Shown piece by piece: positions 61,112 through 64,000 of a stretch of DNA of 64,000 nucleotides; the stretch's first letter is position 1; the number at the start of each line of letters is the position of its first letter. The stretch comes from Eumeta japonica (taxonomy: Eukaryota; Arthropoda; Insecta; Lepidoptera; Psychidae). A model generated the notes under the pieces. The model was not told the origin of the DNA, ran no database searches, and saw only the letters and a program-made list of their open reading frames with translations. Location: the NCBI GenBank assembly GCA_005406025.1, contig BGZK01000014.1, forward strand, positions 620,001 through 684,000, given 5' to 3'. Both the position numbers and the translations under genes were made by a program.

Positions 61112-61318
61112 TAGGTGTGTGTGGGTGTGTACATTCACAAACATATACGTACACGCATAACACATGTCCGCACACACACACCACACATATCACACAAAGC
61201 ACACTGTATCCATCAGACACTTGCATTCGCACTCGCACTCGCGTTCGCACACGCATACGCATAAAGCGCGCGCGCATGCACATACACACACACAGTAACG
61301 CACACACACTCAGATATA
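61112..61318. repeat. Complex CA/CG-rich microsatellite
   Basis: GTGTGTGGGTGTG at the left, then ACACACAC, CACTCGCACTCGC, GCGCGCGC and CACACACAC blocks. Alternating purine-pyrimidine runs could favour Z-DNA. The open frames on both strands here are repeat translations. Confidence 0.9.
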
Positions 61319-61362
61319 TAATCATGGAATTTGCTACGTATTGCCATCACTATAAAACAATT

Positions 61363-61403
61363 GTAAAGTAGCGTAATAGAGCTACACTCTTACGCTACTT
61401 TAC
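61363..61403. repeat. Perfect hairpin, 14-bp arms, 13-bp loop
   Basis: GTAAAGTAGCGTAA (61363-61376) and TTACGCTACTTTAC (61390-61403). Confidence 0.93.
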
Positions 61404-62392
61404 GATTTTTTTCCGATATGGTGCACTTCAATTGTTATTCATAACACTCTAGGTTACTTAGCATAAACAATTTAATCCAAAAACCCGTCCCGATAACATA
61501 CTTCTATATTTAAAAAAGAAGCATTCAAATCGAATCAGCAGCATTTGAGTTATAAACAAATAAATTGACAGATAAACAAAACATATAGACATGTTTTATA
61601 ATATGTATGAATATGATCAGAATCAAAGTGGTAAAAAACACATATAAAGAACAACTTAAAAACAAAAATGGCGTACAATTTGTTCTAGTAGGATAATGGG
61701 CAATTCCACATCCCAAATTTCATTGAAGGTTGAAAGGGGCATTGGAATTGTTTCTACAGCGAGCTATCACGACGCCCAGGACAAGTCTCTCTGTAAGGGC
61801 TATCCTTCTCGCGCAACGTAATGGATGAAAGGGACTGTTCCATAGCCAGACTGTTGTCTAGAGCGTGATATGGTAATACTTGGGTCTAAAATATATATAT
61901 AAATTTAGTCGGTATATTATGTACATATAAAATATATTGTAGACTAAAACTTATGTTTAATAAGTCAATGAAAAGGTTCAAAAAGTAGTTCAGTTAATAA
62001 AAATATATGAGTTTTTTTTCAGAAAAGTTGACCATGTCTGACTGTTTGTCTGTATGTCTTTCTTATGTTACATTAATTATGCTTTAGGCTAATAAATTGT
62101 ATGCGAAAAGCAGAAAATATTTTTTTTTATTGTGTTACTTACATTTACTCCATTACTTGCTTGAGAGAAATAAAATAGAGAAATGCGGAATGAGAACCAG
62201 AGATATATGGAGAATGATAGCGTGAAGGAAAATGGGAGTTTTATAAAGAGACAGTGAAACAAGATGGCGAGAGACAGTAGAGCGAGAGTTTACCCTTATA
62301 CTTACCTGAGAGAGATTTAACGCCAAAATAAGAGTAGTAGTAGTCGTCGCATGATTAATAAGAGCAAATGTCGCATTTGTTTTATTTAGCAA

Positions 62393-62755
62393 TTGGGTTT
62401 CAATAGTCAGCAAGATCTCAATCAATATTCTCTGCCAATACTGACGGAACTACAGGCGAAAGATAGTTATTTACTAATACGTAAAGAAAGCAACAAACAT
62501 AAATCGTACGTAGTTGATATCAGACGTAATATCAGACGATATCATGTCCTCTGTATTTCCACGAATAACGCTCCACTGCGAAACAAATCTGAATTACATC
62601 GGGATCCCGACGGGGATTTAAAAGTACACATCGCGGCGAAAGTATGGAATCAAATGGCGTATAACCTCAAAGGCATGGCCATCAACATAAGAACAAAGGG
62701 CGGATTGGATGAAACGAACGCCGATTCCAGACAGCCCGCGGAATCTGAACAGTAA
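62393..62755 (+). CDS. Unassigned open frame, 120 codons, doubtful
   Basis: The longest plus-strand open frame in the window, MGFNSQQDLNQYSLPILTEL to DSRQPAESEQ. The protein is hydrophilic and has no signal peptide, membrane segment or motif that I recognise. It overlaps the left part of a GC-rich region. In so large an AT-rich window one such frame can arise by chance. A host exon on this strand would be antisense to the Sidestep gene. Confidence 0.15.
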   Translation: MGFNSQQDLNQYSLPILTELQAKDSYLLIRKESNKHKSYVVDIRRNIRRYHVLCISTNNAPLRNKSELHRDPDGDLKVHIAAKVWNQMAYNLKGMAINIRTKGGLDETNADSRQPAESEQ

Positions 62756-63120
62756 AAACGGAATTTATTTACTCACCCCCATTAAGGGGTATCTTCCCGC
62801 ACGCCCGGCACCGTTATAACTAGTCATTTAACCCCAATATTGTTAATTTAATATCGGGGGCCCGCAGAGTTAAGGGTGCGCTTCACGCTCGTTTATTCCC
62901 TTAATTTACTTTAAATACTACGCGAATTCCTTCCTTACATTTGCGGGGGCACATTTTTTTTTGAAGGCCTCGGGGAGGGGGCTGTGGTTGTAAAAAGTAA
63001 CGACGGCGTTGCCACCGCGCGCCGACGTGCCAAATGTCTCTCTGTTATTTGATAAAAAACGCTTTCGAAAATGTACCCACCTCTTCATTGCGGTTTACCG
63101 CGTGGGTGATTTTTTGATTT
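62560..63120. promoter_or_regulatory. GC-rich region upstream of exon A
   Basis: Blocks TCGGGATCCCGACGGGG, CCGCACGCCCGGCACCG, ATCGGGGGCCCGCAGAG and ACCGCGCGCCGACG alternate with TTAATTTAAT and CCTTAATTTACT. Partly overlaps an unassigned open frame (62393-62755). Confidence 0.35.
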
Positions 63121-63236
63121 TAGTACGATTTTTTGATGTATTTTTAACGGAAATGTAAAAAAAAGTCATAATGTTAAAAACATTAAATACATTCAACTTA
63201 CGAGCATATGTCGAGTGTATTAAAGCGTGAGCAAAT

Positions 63237-63276
63237 AATTGAATTCAAAAGTGTCAAGTAAATTTTGAATTCAATT
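63237..63276. repeat. Perfect hairpin, 14-bp arms, 12-bp loop
   Basis: AATTGAATTCAAAA (63237-63250) and TTTTGAATTCAATT (63263-63276). Confidence 0.9.
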
Positions 63277-63624
63277 TCAATTTAATGGAAAAATTTTTTA
63301 TACCCATAAATAGTTAAAATATAAAACGCCTATAATTAAATAACCATAATTGTTCATTTGAAAAATGGGATCAAAAAGATATTAACGATAAAAAATTATT
63401 CCTTTCCTAAATTAAAAAAAAAATAAATAAATAAAATATGGAATAACGACACAAAAGCTCACGTTCCGTCTTAAAATCCTCTTTACTTGGACAATTATTT
63501 TCTTTGTGCTCTAAATTTCAGTAATTCAGCTTTAATTGTAAAATATCACATTTGTGGCTGAATGCATATATCGCAATTTTTAGACATTTTTGCTATAAGG
63601 CATAATGTTTTCTTCATATATGTA

Positions 63625-64000
63625 TACTAGCTTTTGGCCGTGGCTCCGTCCGCCTAGATAATATGGTGATGAGTTATTTCTGGATAAAATTTATTTAAAA
63701 TCCGTTCGTAGTGATAGTCTACGTCCCCAAAAGAGGAACTGTATCAATTTTCAAGTCAATCGGACCTATAGCTTCTGGGATGTAGTGACGAGACAGTCAG
63801 TCAATCAGTGTTACAGCTAAAAACAGTTCGACCCATCATCATGAAAATTGGCATACATGTGTATTTTTCCATTAAAAGGTTTTTCTGCTGTCTATTTTTT
63901 TTGTAACTCCAAACCAGTGGCACTGCACTTCTATATATAAACATTAATTTTTATATATGTGGAATATAAATATTATTTATATGTTAATATAAATAATATT
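63625..64000 (-). mobile_element. Helitron-like end, different subfamily, runs off the window
   Basis: TACTAGCTTTTGGCCGTGGC TCCGTCCGCC at 63625-63654 is the inverted terminus. The interior contains GATGAGTTATTTCTGGATAA, AAGTCAATCGGACCTATAGC and CATGAAAATTGGCATACATG and lacks the minisatellite. Confidence 0.5.
63969..64000. repeat. AT-only hairpin at the window end
   Basis: AATATTATTTATAT, loop GTTA, ATATAAATAATATT. Low complexity, so weaker evidence than the others. Confidence 0.75.

Larger units (their letters stand above)
57049..64000. other. Intron or 5-prime region upstream of exon A
   Basis: Begins with the acceptor of exon A. The 5-prime exon carrying the start codon and signal peptide was not identified here. 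A strong-looking minus-strand donor (CTCTCAG/GTAAGTAT, 62300-62305) exists, but neither adjoining frame gives a signal peptide in a phase compatible with exon A. Separately annotated are hairpins at 57341, 57628, 61363, 63237 and 63969, repeats at 58085, 59395, 60357, 60900 and 63625, a CA-rich microsatellite and a GC-rich island at 62560. The stretches 58340-59390, 59510-60350 and 61410-62390 hold nothing I can name. Confidence 0.6.

Noticed and set aside
61008..61371. Overlapping open frames on both strands, rich in His/Thr or Arg/Val
   Set aside because: Both are readings of the CA/CG-rich repeat at 61112-61318.
62153..62425. Minus-strand frame with a hydrophobic TTTTTLILALNLSQ stretch before the 62305 donor, considered as the signal-peptide exon
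   Set aside because: It reaches the donor in phase 0, but exon A needs phase 1. The phase-compatible frame has a stop 17 codons upstream and no ATG.

Overview
The window looks like a piece of a lepidopteran (butterfly or moth) chromosome. The background is AT-rich and full of repeat types typical of that order: mariner elements, LINE 3-prime tails ending in gatttgattt-like runs, and Helitron-like ends of the form actagctttt-gcccgcgg. The species cannot be named from sequence alone.

One host gene runs through the whole window on the minus strand. Four short GC-rich exons (56901-57048, 16934-17142, 15325-15435, 426-632) have canonical splice sites and matching phases (2, 1, 1, 1). Together they encode the first two immunoglobulin domains of a Sidestep-family cell-surface protein, a class of axon-guidance and cell-recognition receptors. 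The signal-peptide exon lies upstream, beyond exon A and possibly off the right edge. The remaining Ig/FN3/transmembrane exons lie off the left edge. The introns between the four exons are about 39.8, 1.5 and 14.7 kb, so almost everything else here is intron.

The introns carry several layers of mobile DNA. The largest is a 4.2 kb element (51713-55883) with terminal inverted repeats and a probable AT target duplication. It holds two convergent genes: a plus-strand SWIM zinc finger/YqaJ-nuclease-like gene, broken by frameshifts, and a minus-strand THAP/DDE transposase whose DDE core is still open for 287 codons. This is the layout of ISL2EU-type PIF/Harbinger elements. A 1.28 kb mariner with both inverted repeats (22272-23556) lies next to the remnant of a second, different mariner. 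There are also four 3-prime ends of one LINE, two tails of another, Helitron-like ends beside degenerate GATCGA/GGTCCC minisatellites, a 36-bp tandem array split by a Helitron-like insertion, and several unnamed dispersed repeat families.

Two patterns are not explained by ordinary annotation. First, there are more than a dozen unrelated, nearly perfect inverted repeats with arms of 12-28 bp and mostly very short spacers, far more than chance predicts at this composition. Second, about nine GC-rich islands with TAAT-type homeodomain-like motifs stand out from the AT-rich intron and are candidates for conserved intronic regulatory DNA. No rRNA, CRISPR array or convincing tRNA was found.
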